A stretch of DNA of 64,000 bases, from positions 1-64,000 of the forward strand of contig ARYC01002461.1 in the NCBI GenBank assembly GCA_000711775.1. The letters run 5' to 3'. Shown here piece by piece: positions 24,088 to 34,296 of the stretch. This stretch comes from Oxytricha trifallax. Taxonomy: Eukaryota > Ciliophora > Spirotrichea > Sporadotrichida > Oxytrichidae. The notes beneath the pieces were generated by a model, which was given only the letters and a program-made list of their open reading frames with translations, did not search any database and was not told the DNA's origin. Made by a program: the position numbers and the translations under genes. Within the stretch, counting starts at the first letter, position 1, and every line of letters starts with the position of its first letter.

Positions 24088-24225
24088 ATACTCACTTAAA
24101 ATACTAATATTTAAACATTAAACCCCTACATAAACCCTATTAAAATCCTAATAAAGTATGCACTAATAGTCTACTTTTATCAATCAAAAACTCAATCAAA
24201 CTACTGAAAGGGTATTGGGGTTTTG

Positions 24226-26191
24226 AATGATCGAAGTTTATTTCCATTCATATCCAAAGAGTCAAATAGCTTAATGATTGAGCCATAGTAACCCTCAGAG
24301 CAAAAATTTCTCATCTCCTTCCTCAGGCTCGACATTTTTTAATCATAATGATTTTAACTTTTATCAATTAATTAAAGTTCGCAGATTAATTATATAGATT
24401 TTTCTATTTAAAGTATTTCTATAATGACTATTTTCTTACTATTTTGACTGAATAAAAATAATATTTTTTTTAATATTATGAAATTCTATAACAAATTCTA
24501 AGAAATAAAAAATTATCTTAGATTAGTTACTTTGATTGCATTTATTTTTCATTACTATATTATATCTCAAATGAAATCCAAAAATTCATTTAGTAAGTTT
24601 TCAATATAATTAAAAAACAATTCAATTTTGAATAATTCTAGTTAATCAACACTTTTAAAGTCTATCGTTTAATTTTTATTCATTACACTGGTATTTATTA
24701 AAAAATACTTTAAGAGCATTTTTTCACCAGGAATTGGCGAAGTTTTCAACATTATTGAAAATTCAAATTTTCTCAAAAATGATCTATTAAATCTTATATA
24801 TTAAATGATGAGACGAGTATGCCTTCCTAAATTTATTAAATTAACTTTAAAATTAATTTATTATAATCATAAACTGAATTACAAATAAATGATAAAAAAA
24901 CCTTCTTGAGAATACAATCGAAAATTAGAAATATTTGTTTTTGAATTTGATTACTAAGAAAATAATATTAGGAATTTTAATTTCATCAAACTGAAAAAGA
25001 TTTTCATTCTTAATTCAAGTTAATCTTTAATATAGAAATTAAATTCGAATGAATTTTATTTGCTTCAGATTTAATATATTTAATTTTAATTGTAATAGAT
25101 AATCTATGATGACAAAAATAATTGAATTTGCTAATTTATAATAATCTCAGTAAAAAAACAAAAATGCTAGACTTTTAAAATTAAATTATTGATTTAAACA
25201 TTATCAAGTTGATAGAAGCAAGTTAAAAGTTATAATTTTTTTGTAAATTTATGATCATAAAAATTGAGAATATATTATGGATGAAATATTAGCATACCTA
25301 TAAGTTCACAAAAAAAAACTTATTGGTCTTATAAAAATGTAAAGATTTTTGAAATTTATACTGAGTAGAATTATTCATCGTCAAAAAAGTATAAAATTTA
25401 GTATATTAAAGTAACATAAATATTATATTTGTTTATAAGATTTAACATACAATCAATAAATCAAGAATTTAAAACTTTTGAACCATTATAGTTCTAACTT
25501 TATAAAATCTTATGATGATCAAAACTTCGAATATAAATATGCTTGAATTGTAAAATAAATGTTAGAATTTTATATATTGAGTCAATTATAATTATGTTAT
25601 TTGAAAATAAAAGTTTTTTGTTAGAGGTTGTTATAGTTTTAGTAGAAAAAAATAATACATACTTATTAAATTTATACAAATGTTTTTTATTTAGAGAACA
25701 AATTTGCCTCTCATTACTTTAAAATTTTTATCGTTGTATTTATTATATTTAGAGCAACATGAACCAAAGTGATCATCATTTTAAAATAATTAATTTTTTG
25801 AGAATCCCTATATTTGTCAGAATTTATTCAAATCATTTTTTCACTTTGAAAATAATTGAACTATTGAAAATAGGCAATGATGATTATAAATAGTTGTTAG
25901 AGTTGATAGACTATTATGCACATTTAATATATATGTAATTTTGAACTGCTTGTCCATGCGATCTAAATTTTTCCTCTTAATCTCATGGTTTATTTATTGA
26001 ATAAATTAGAATGAACTTTTCAAAAAATTTCATGAATAATTAGGAATATTTTTTGCATTGTACTTTCAACATTTATAAAACTTTTCCGACGTAACCAAAT
26101 ATGGTAGATAGTCTGAAAAGCAAGAAATAGCTCTCAGCACTTTAATCTTCAAGTTAAAGGTAATAAGGTGGATGCCGGCAAACGCTTGATT
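24226..26191. repeat. Duplicated spacer, copy 2 (1,966 bp)
   Basis: Second copy of 18181-20144. Its right end runs without interruption through ATT (26189-26191) into GGGAAGCTT, showing the empty form of the site occupied by the left end of TBE B. Confidence 0.93.
24228..24335 (-). pseudogene. Duplicated 5' end of the split host gene
   Basis: Second copy of the MSSLRKEMRNF start, beginning at 24335. It is separated from the body of its gene by TBE B, the first spacer and TBE A, and differs by a 2-bp insertion (..LDMNGNKLRS instead of LDMRKQTS), so it is probably a nonfunctional duplicate unless development rejoins it. Confidence 0.5.
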
Positions 26192-26762
26192 GGGAAGCTT
26201 CATTTACTAACTACTTTTGAGATGTCGCTAATCCTTGAGGTAGCAAATGATTAAATTTACCTATTTCTTTGCTAATACTGAGAGTATTCAAGAAGTCGTT
26301 GGTATCGATAAAATCCATTTAATAAAACCAAATTATTAATGTTCTTGTGGAAAATTATTAATTGACCAAGAGACCAAAGGAATTATGATAATTAGATTAG
26401 TGTAGAAGCTTCGTAATAGCAATCATATGGATATTTAAGAACAATCAAAAAAATCTTTAAAATAAAAAACGAAGGAATATTATTCATTACGAGGAAAAAA
26501 ATCATATGGTCGTTATAAAGACGAAAAGCGTGTTTAATATAATGACAAATTAATAGATTTAAATCTAATTTAAAACTTGTAGTTTTAATAAAAATAAATG
26601 AAATTTTTAATATATAAATATCAAATTTATATATAAATAAGATAAATGAAAGAAATGGTTTTAATAAATAATTATATTTAAAATGAGAAAATAGAAAAGA
26701 GAAAAGAGAAAAAAGAGAAGAATAAAATAAATATAAATAAAATTTTATATAATAATTAATGA
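26101..26762 (+). CDS. Host gene, unknown function, one intron or IES
   Basis: Exon 1 starts at 26101 (MVDSLKSKKQLSALQSSSQ) and ends AAAG|GTAATA at 26159. Removing 26160-26239 (80 bp, ending CTTGAG) joins codon AG|G in frame to QQMIKFTYFFANTESIQEVV and a CxC motif (NYQCSCGKLL, near 26335), then a basic, Gln-rich tail to TGA 26760-26762. The interval is bounded by AGGTA on both sides, so it could be a GT-AG intron or an internal eliminated sequence with a 5-bp pointer. Many TAA/TAG codons are used as Gln. No family recognised. Confidence 0.5.
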
Positions 26763-26867
26763 TTAGATCAAGATTTGGTCGGCAGATGGGTGGCAGCTTT
26801 CTGTCAAGAATCAGTAGAACACCTGGTTCGATCCCTAAACCCGCTTACAGTTTTAACCAGCTAAAGA

Positions 26868-27057
26868 TCATAGGTCCTCCTCAAAATTTGTAATAAGGAA
26901 TGGCAGCGGTTGATTCACATATGCAACCTGGTCTTGTTCAGGTTATACAGTCTATCCTAAATATACCCCAATTAAGAAACAAAATAACTTACCATTCGTG
27001 AGTTGGTTTGGCATGCTTGCGTAGTTAATATTTGCAATAGTGTCTTCATCAAATATA
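26868..27057 (-). CDS. 3' end of minus-strand host gene with 36-bp intron
   Basis: Exon 26993-27057 gives IFDEDTIANINYASMPNQLT; a GTAAGT..TTTAG intron (26957-26992, 36 bp) splices in frame into QTVQPEQDQVAYVNQPLPFL and a terminal acidic ..NFEEDL before TGA 26868-26870. Consensus splice sites support this strand. The gene would converge on the plus-strand gene ending at 26762. Upstream exons were not found; an in-frame TGA at 27058-27060 bounds the exon. Unknown function. Confidence 0.45.
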
Positions 27058-27774
27058 TCAATTCAAAGTACTCAATGTTTAAAATTACTGAGTCGCTAAA
27101 TTAAAATAATTAAATAATATACATTAATTTTTATTATTCATAACACCTGATCTTCAATTTATTCATACTTACTTACCTACCTAGATAATGATATTTACCA
27201 AAATAGTCAATTTTAGAACTAATACAAATTCACAAAAATGAATTAAATAAAAATTAAACTAATGGTAAAAAAATAGAGCCCACAAATAGCAAGTAAAGAT
27301 ACATTAAACTAGTTTTCATAGAATTGCAAAAATAAAAAAAATTTATTAAGTTTTTAGGAAATTTATATAATCTTAAAATGGGACATACTACAATTAGGAA
27401 CATATTTCTTGCCTAAATGAGTCCTAAGAACAGAGGAAATAAGCAGATTGTATTTTTTCTTTATAAGAAGGTAAGGTAACCATAAAACGAAAATCACATT
27501 ACTTCACGTTATCCTTAAAAGCTTGACTAAAAAGAATATGTCATAGTAATTTTTCAATAAATTTATACTTTTCTACATTTTTAATAGTTCTATCATATAA
27601 GAATGTGGACAAATCTAAAAAAATATTACCAAAAAAATATCTAAATTCTCTACAATATGTGGCATTCAAATAAATTTGTAAAGCTAAAGTTATTTATTTA
27701 GAAAATAAATTTTACATTTTTAAGGAAGGCTAGGTCAAGGGCAAAAAGATATTTTCAGAAATAATAAAAATAAA
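27058..27774. other. AT-rich DNA with one possible short exon
   Basis: Mostly AT-rich. A short plus-strand exon (MSPKNRGNKQIVFFLYKK, 27418 to about 27471) ends at AAG|GTAAGG, a good donor, but I found no second exon. Confidence 0.3.
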
Positions 27775-28065
27775 ATGTCTCGGTCTACCACAGCTAAGAT
27801 AAAAAAGTGGACGTAGAATTCAATTTTAACATTAGAATATTTCCTGTCTCAAAGATTGCCGAGATACGAAGGATTTGATTTTATTAATTATTTAGTTAAA
27901 ATCACTATAAGAAAGTTTAAAATAAAATATTCTAGTAGGAATTAATATAAAAAATATTTTAAAAATCCTACTATAAAATAATATAAACAGAATGGGTATG
28001 CTGAGCAAAATACAAAGGGATATCTTATAAAGTAACATCGAAAATAATTAATTTTAACACCTTGA
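27775..28065 (+). CDS. Small basic ORF upstream of the retroelement ORF1
   Basis: 97 codons from ATG 27775 to TGA 28063-28065 with TAA/TAG as Gln. The first 65 residues are basic and aromatic (RLPRYEGFDFINYLVKITIR). It overlaps the start of the ORF1-like frame (27992) in another frame. It may be part of the retroelement 5' region or a separate host segment; I do not recognise it. Confidence 0.35.
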
Positions 28066-28730
28066 GCAATATACAATTGACAAAATTTAACATAACAAAA
28101 CTCAATGGTGACTACACATTCTAGAAATCATCACCTTCAAAGCCAGATAAATCATAAGAAAAAGGTTCTCTATAGTCAACTAGTTCCAACTTCACCTAAC
28201 AAGAATACAGTTTGACGAAGGAAGCAACTGTTAAGAAGTACAATTTTAGACGCAATAACTCTTTAAGATGCTTAGACTAGCATCAATAAACAACAAATTC
28301 ATAAAAGCCTAACAGGCTACAATAAAACCCCAATAAACTTTCACTAGAGTGCTTAAAGACACTAGTCTGAAAAGACAAGCCTCACCTCCAACGAAGACTG
28401 ACCAGAAATCAATAAGGGGTAGTAACCAAGAAATGAAGACTACTATACAATAGATGAAGATCCTTCAATCCCTAATAGAAACGCCAACCTCATTACGAAA
28501 AGAGTAATATACTCACACAATGAGGAAGACTAGAGTTCGGTGGAAGAAAAACTAAGATACGGCGAATACGACTCAGGAAGCTCATATGTGACAGCTCTAG
28601 CGAACCCACCTACTACATAGATAGTGAATAAGAAGAAAAGAAGGAGTTCATTAATCACTCCTTCACTTACCAAGTCTAAATTCTAATAACGTCAAATACG
28701 TCATGGAATTAAATTAGTTCTAAATAGGAG
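27992..28730 (+). pseudogene. Retroelement ORF1-like gene, copy 1
   Basis: Starts MGMLSKIQRDIL at 27992 and is clearly homologous to the minus-strand copy at 52865-53585: shared blocks include EQYTIDKIQ/AQYTIDIIK, LHILEIITFKARQIIRK, NQFQLHLTRIQ and QQLFKMLRLASINNKFI. A Trp-region codon has become TGA (near 28110) and the acidic second half (LRYGEYDSGSSYVTAL) lies in another frame. About 240 residues when complete. No catalytic motif. I call it ORF1-like because of its position in repeat-type DNA and two-copy dispersal; no reverse transcriptase is visible. Confidence 0.5.
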
Positions 28731-29411
28731 ATTAATAAGAAACCTCAAATTAAAATTCAGTACTAAATATGAATCTTAATTAAAGTGAAAATTAATAATA
28801 AATTAATTATTATAAAACGGGATCCTACTAAGGAATGTAAACCATTACCAAGGAGTAAAAATAAGATAGATTCGACACGAGAGAGTCATGTATCTGCTCT
28901 ATTTTGACGTCATTCGACAAATTAACACTGAAATCATGCATTTTCAAATGATGGTCACTTAAAAGTTTTTTTTATAAATGTCTACGAAAAATGTTATTGA
29001 TTTGTTTTTGTTTTGTTATAATGATATTTAATTAAATTTTTATTTTTTCAAATCATTTGATATTTGTCTGGGATCTATTTTGATATTTAATTTTGAAGGA
29101 TAGGTCAAGCCATTTTATTTTATATAATTGCAATTGCGTTATACAAGATTATATTTTCGCAGGTTCTAAAATTTAAGTTTTTATATTTTTTTATTATATT
29201 AGAGTTTGATGAGACCATATTTTTTTTAAAGTTTTTAATAAAGCTTACAATATCATGAATTACTGAGTTTAAATATATAATTAGTTGTATTTCTTATAGG
29301 AGAGGAACAATTATCCTGATTTTTTATGCTCTTTTATTTCGTTTTTAGTTTTATTTTCTTATTATAATAAATAAATTACATTATTTGGTGAATTTGAATA
29401 ATTTTTTAATT
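28731..29411. other. AT-rich stretch, no gene seen
   Basis: AT-rich with no defensible frame. Confidence 0.4.
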
Positions 29412-29854
29412 TCAAAAATTTATGATTAATAATAGAAATTAAGCCATCTTCCGTCCCACTATTCTAATGTCCGATGCATCAAACAAGGCATCCTTAATAC
29501 AATATAATCCATCAGTATTTAAACAAATATTATTATTGGCATGATCAATGTGAGTACAGTTATAGACTATCACAATAATTCTGGACAAGACCAATTCGAA
29601 GATACCTTTTTGCTATTTATATATTATATTAGTGAAGTATTTGCTAAGAAGAGGTTTTACCTTGATTACAAGAACTCATCAAGGAAAGTTAGACTTGGTA
29701 GTGAACATGGATAAAAGACATGTGAAGTAGCGAAAGACCGCACATGAGACCGACCCAAGGCAATAGGTGAACGAGCACGGTGCTGAGGCGATTCTGTCCA
29801 GTATATGGGTCTTTTGCATCTGGCCCTTGAATTAAGATGAAATTGGATAGCCAA
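29412..29854 (-). CDS. Host-type coding island, strand uncertain
   Basis: A less AT-rich island open on both strands. On the minus strand: MAIQFHLNSRARCKRPIYW from 29854, and a second block ..NNICLNTDGLYCIKDALFDA (29440-29560) running to TGA 29412-29414; the two are in different frames and would need an intron or IES between about 29600 and 29660. On the plus strand the frame DYHNNSGQDQFEDTF..YLDYKNSSRKVRLGS (29560-29745) and a second frame starting MDKRHVKQRKTAHETD at 29708 are equally protein-like. I favour a real gene here but cannot fix the strand. Unknown function. Confidence 0.35.
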
Positions 29855-30789
29855 AAGTCAAAGTATAGAACAATCTGATTTATCTATCTGACTTGCCTAA
29901 GCCTTAATATTAATTTCATTTCAGCATTAAATAATTATAATAATAATTCATAAAAGTCAAGATAAATAAAGTCATTATTGTTCTGTTGAAGCTAATTGAA
30001 CTTGCTTCAAACTTAAAATATTTTCAATAAGGATTTGTGAATTCTAAGAAATGTGTCAAGATGCTGAAGTTAGAAGTCGGTCATTCTTTATAATATTGAT
30101 CTGGCCTGACAACCTTAAAAATATTTGTCAGGCGAGGTAATTTTAGATGTTATGTACCAAAAGTAATTAAGAGTTATAGAAAAGGATTTAGAACATTTTT
30201 CTAAGTATCCCTATTAAATATAAAGGGTCCATCAATATCATTCAAGAAATTCAAAAAGACACCCAATAAAAACCATTTGGACTTTATCTAAAAGCAAATG
30301 GAATTAACAATACTTTAAAGAAAGCAAAAAGTAGAAAATACAATAAAAGAAAAATAATTAAAATGAAAGTCAAAGAATTATTTTCAAATTATTGATAATA
30401 ATACATGTTAAATCTATTTAAAAAATTTGTTGCCTGTCAATTATTAAAAAGGTTATCAGGCGATGAAAATAAATAAAATTTAAATAATAATAAAAAAATA
30501 AATATTAAAAACAGAATGTACAATATAGGTTAAAGGAATGTGCAGCTTACTTGACTTTTATAAAATATATGTTGTATTAGATAAATATATCAGTAGTAAA
30601 ACTAATATCTTATAGATCCTTTCTATCATATTAGTATGTGAAGTAAGTTTATCATTTTATAATGAATCGGTGAATTTTAAATTTGTAGCGTGAATTGTCT
30701 AATAAGTCAGTTCTTCCATTAATAGCAACTGGTAATATTATTAAATTTGGAATAATATTTTAATATTTGAATAAAAAATTAAAAAAACT
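29855..30789. other. AT-rich DNA with paired hairpins
   Basis: No gene supported. Contains the two related GCCTGACAA hairpins at 30103-30134 and 30431-30463 described separately. Confidence 0.4.
30103..30463. repeat. Possible small element bounded by inverted hairpins
   Basis: 30103-30134 forms a hairpin (GCCTGACAA..TTGTCAGGC) and 30431-30463 holds a similar one in inverse orientation (AAGGTTATCAGGC complements GCCTGACAACCTT at 12 of 13 bases). The pair could mark the ends of a 360-bp MITE-like element. Confidence 0.4.
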
Positions 30790-32383
30790 AAACTGCCTAA
30801 CGTGGAACTAATGCTCATACCCAAATATGCATTTAATAGACTCACTTAGACCACACATCTTCTAATTCCTTAAGACATTTAAGTACTTAAAGAAAGCATA
30901 GTTAGGCCATCTCTTCAGGTACTTAAGAAATAATTCCAATAGATGGGTTCTTCTCAACTCCATCTAATTGATCTCTTTCAAAAAGTATACTGCATATGTA
31001 TCGACTACGGGTAAGACATCAAAGGTATCACAGCTTTTAGATACAAAACAAAAAAAGAACTTGTAAACCTCTTTCTCTAAAGAGGCAAAACAATTGACGA
31101 AAAAGTCAATAAATTAGGCAACTTCAACATATGGAATACGTTCCAAGACCTATCATGGATCATCCATGAGAATTTTAAGAGTGAATCTTTCTGATCTAGA
31201 AAACTCTATGATGACGCTCTAGATTAGTATGATAGGTAATACTAAATAAAGGAAGACCAGATTCTGACCAGAATAATCCGATCAGATTTTAATTTATTAA
31301 CATCAGATACAGCAATAGATTTCTCTCAAGAGGAACATAGAATATACATCGATGTCTTCCACCATGATGTAATGGAAGCAAACAGGCTCAGTCTAGAAAA
31401 ATATTTACAAAATCTAAGCAAAATAGCTGTTAAAGGAATCAATATAAAATATCCATCCCAAGAAATAAAAAAAGGAATTAAGTATCATTATGAATAATAA
31501 CAAACAATCCAAAGACTTCAGAGAAATCCCACTTCCAAATTGGTAAAATGCACTATCTTTAAAAATTAAACCTTAACTTTATAATTAGAGAATCACCCAC
31601 ACCATCTACGATAAGATCATACAAATCCAACTAAAGAACAATAAATCATAGTCCCTACAACAAATCATAGATGAACCTGGAACATCACTAATCGACTAAC
31701 CCCTAGCCATAGAAATTCTGAATAAAGAATTTGAAGACATATTAGTTAAGACCAAAGTAGGCATAGTTACTTACAATAATCTCAAGCTCGTCTACATTAA
31801 AAAGATAGGCAATAACCTCACCAACATCAACTCACCACTCATTTTAGAAGCATGCGAACTAGCAGCACATCCGTGCGTCTGGGAAAAGAAATAAACCTTT
31901 CCCAAACTAGAAGAAGATTGGATTGAGAAACTCTCAACTATCTGAAGAACAACAATGCTGATCTAAAAAATTCACACAGGCATAGATATTAAAAATTGCT
32001 TAAAAAACATCTACTCCTAGTAAAACAGACAGAAAATCAACATAGAAGACTTATAAGAAACAATCTAAGAACTCACTGATGAACTTAAACTGAGACTAGG
32101 ACTTAGAACACTGAGTGAAAAAGTAGACTACCAACTGCTTAGAATGGCCAAGAGAGCCATAATGGACAAATAAAACTTTGAAGAGAAACAGGATCCAGAC
32201 AAGTACGAGAACACACACATTTATTATAAGGGAATAGGATGTTTATGACAAAATACCTGATAATGAGACAATGATTTAAAGAAACTAAAAGGGCTTGTCC
32301 CTTATATATATTGACATATATTCTAAGATCGGGGGTCCCTAGAGACCTCAATGTGATCACATTATTATAATTATTATTATTAA
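30790..32383 (+). mobile_element. Retroelement-like fragment with conserved 3' end, copy 1
   Basis: A decayed reading frame (first part about 30790-31495, with TGA near 31191; second part from MNNNKQSKDFREIPLPNW to TGA 32246-32248, with TGA near 31942) is followed by a 3' segment shared with 41847-41952 and the minus strand of 50219-50325: AAAGGGCTTGTCCCTT hairpin, GGGGGTCCC..AGAGACCTC, GTGATCAC, then an ATT-rich tail. That arrangement is like the 3' end of a LINE or a dependent SINE-type element. No reverse transcriptase or endonuclease motif is visible, so autonomy cannot be claimed. Confidence 0.6.
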
Positions 32384-33421
32384 ATTTGGATATTTCTTAT
32401 AATATTAATAAAGAGTTAACAAAGAGTTAGTTCCATTAAATTCAAATCGAATAGTTATTTATTCAATTGATAATATTATATATTGATTTAAGTAAAGTGA
32501 ATTAATATATTTAAAATAAATTGTTAAAATTGAAATAATTTATTCAACTTTCCATTTTTCATCATATTTTAACAACCCTTATTACCCTTAAAAGATATAT
32601 TTTAATCTAAAATGAATTATAAAATGACAATACACTGAATAAAATATATCAATTAATCTTCTGTAACAATATGATTATTTGTTAAAATATAAAAGAAATT
32701 GATCTATTCTTAAATGAGAATCACAAAACTGATATTTAATATATTCTAGTCTTTCAAGATTTTTAATGTTTAAACTAATTGTATGAATTTTATTATAAGT
32801 ATATGATTATTAATTAGTTAAATATAAGAAAAACTTCAATATATTTTAGAATAAAAGCAACAATCTTTATTAATTATCAGTGTTTAGAATGTATAGACTT
32901 AAGTTTATATATTTTTTTGTTTATTTTAAGGAATGTATTAATTGACTATGTTTTAATTCATGTTTGATCATATCATGTCTAAATGTTTCTCTTACAATCA
33001 TCATAATTAGACTTAATACCGCTATTAAATAACAATAAATGCCTTTACCATCACAAATAAATTATAATCGAAATTAATCAGTAATTTGTTTAGATTATTT
33101 TTATCACTTATAATTTATTAAAAAAGTCAACTAATGACCTAACTTCATCAAAAGTTTATTTATTTTAATCTAACAGATCACAGAATTATATTTCTAAATT
33201 ATATTTAAATTGCATTTTCACAAAGAATCTCAACTCAATCATGTTAAAGAATGACTCCTTATTATTTTTATTAAATTTTACTCTGAATTCATGTCAATTT
33301 AATAAAATATAAAACATTTTTTTTTAAAAAAAAATTGATTAATTTATAAAAGATTGTTAGTACCATTAGCAACAACACTGATCAATCCACCATGATGATA
33401 AAGCGATCTAATTGCGTTTGC
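32384..33421. other. AT-rich stretch, no gene seen
   Basis: AT-rich with a poly-A/poly-T patch near 33317-33332; reading the frame downstream of the tail-collar stop (33422) shows possible residual coding sequence to about 33350. Confidence 0.4.
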
Positions 33422-33885
33422 TCACAGGCCTTTTAGTTATCTGTTGATTTTATTTAGAGGAGCTCCGTTAAATTTAAGATCTCTCTTGAACAAACCTCTG
33501 AAGTCTTGTACATTTGAAGAGACTTGCAATGCGAACAAGTCAGGATAGGTTGCTGATGAGAAAGATGAGCTATTACATAAAAGTTAATCTGTCGGAATAT
33601 TTGCTGAGTGCCAAGCGATGATAGAACCAACTGGGAATGAGCTTCCGGAGATAACGAGACTATCGGCAAATTGCTTGTTAACTGCATCAGTTGCAAGCGT
33701 TAGGTCTGTGAGATTAATTATCTTTTTATTATTTAATGATACATTTATGTCTGCTGGATTTCCAGAAGATATAGTATTTATTGTAGTAAATGTATTCTAT
33801 TTAAATAAAACATTATAATCAACATATATCTTACTAATGAATTAATTAGTTAAATAAATTGTTGTGATAGCTGAATATCCTGTTT
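33422..33885 (-). pseudogene. Phage-type tail fibre / tail-collar domain protein, relic
   Basis: Minus-strand frame with a signature seen in phage and giant-virus-like tail fibres: NNKKIINLTDLTLATDAVNK (near 33690-33750) followed by the collar-domain motif PVGSIIAWHSANIPTD and LLCNSSSFSSATYPDLFAL (about 33535-33640), then a shortened DFRGLFKRDL (about 33480-33510). In the usual domain a glycine-rich segment separates ..LFAL from the ..DFRGRF block; here it is missing. The stop is TGA 33422-33424, but recognisable sequence seems to continue past it. Such proteins act in virion attachment. Upstream it abuts, head to head, a piece of an MT-A70 gene on the other strand. Confidence 0.65.
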
Positions 33886-33890
33886 TTAAG

Positions 33891-34169
33891 AGAGGAAGAG
33901 TCTTCAAGGGATAGGGTAAATACATTCAGCATGCTTGTGAGTTGAGCATGGTTGAAGTAAAAGGCCGATATGAAGGTGTAAAGTAGTTTGGGAAATTAAA
34001 ATCAAGCCTGAATGTAATAGTCGAAGAAATGAGAGAAGTTTCATAGAAGCCCGAAGCACTTTATAAGATAGCAGAAAAACTTGTCCCTAACTGACCTTTC
34101 TTAGAAATATTTGGAAGAAAGCATAACATAAGAAGAGGATGGACGATGATGGGGAATTAACTTCGATGA
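33891..34169 (+). pseudogene. MT-A70 methyltransferase, C-terminal half (inverted)
   Basis: Plus-strand frame carrying the C-terminal signature of the family: GKYIQHACELSMVEVKG (near 33915-33970), then EVSQKPEALYKIAEKLVPN (near 34042-34095) and FLEIFGRKHNIRRGW.MMGN (to about 34155), ending TGA 34167-34169. One in-frame TGA replaces an expected residue after LVPN. Its N-terminal half lies 130 bp away on the opposite strand (34297-34954). The arrangement is either an inverted, scrambled germline gene or a broken mobile-element gene. Confidence 0.75.
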
Positions 34170-34185
34170 ATGTTTGATTAAAGTA

Positions 34186-34225
34186 TGTGATTAATTATTA
34201 TATTAATTTTTTTAATTAAATCTAC
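34186..34225 (+). repeat. 40-bp AT repeat after the MT-A70 half (copy 1)
   Basis: TGTGATTAATTATTA then TTTTTTAATTAAATCTAC; nearly the same 40 bp lies at 45961-46000 after the helicase-like gene, in the same orientation. Could be a shared element terminus or 3' signal. Confidence 0.5.
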
Positions 34226-34296
34226 AGATTGTAGTGAAAAATGCTGGAGATTATTTTACTTAAATTAATAATGAAGATTGGGACATAATTACCCTT

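Larger units (their letters stand above)
20145..24225. mobile_element. TBE transposon, copy B (recombinant)
   Basis: 4,081 bp, starts CAAAACCACAAAACC and ends ..GGGGTTTTG. The flanking triplets differ: ATT on the left (20142-20144) and AAT on the right (24226-24228). The right flank equals that of TBE A, while the left flank's undisturbed site is seen at 26189-26191 in the second spacer. That fits a hybrid of two insertions. Same gene order as TBE A. All three genes carry lesions. Confidence 0.93.

Noticed and set aside
26810..26840. GGTTCGATCC, a perfect tRNA B-box sequence
   Set aside because: No T-stem pairing, no A box and no acceptor stem around it, so not a tRNA.
26759..26999. Plus-strand ORF (IRSRFGRQMGGSFLSRIS) after the gene ending at 26762
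   Set aside because: It overlaps the minus-strand exons with consensus splice sites (intron 26957-26992) and starts inside the stop of the previous gene. I kept the minus-strand gene.
33618..33818. Plus-strand ORF (MIEPTGNELPEITRLSANC)
   Set aside because: Antisense of the tail-collar frame, whose domain motifs make the minus strand the coding one.
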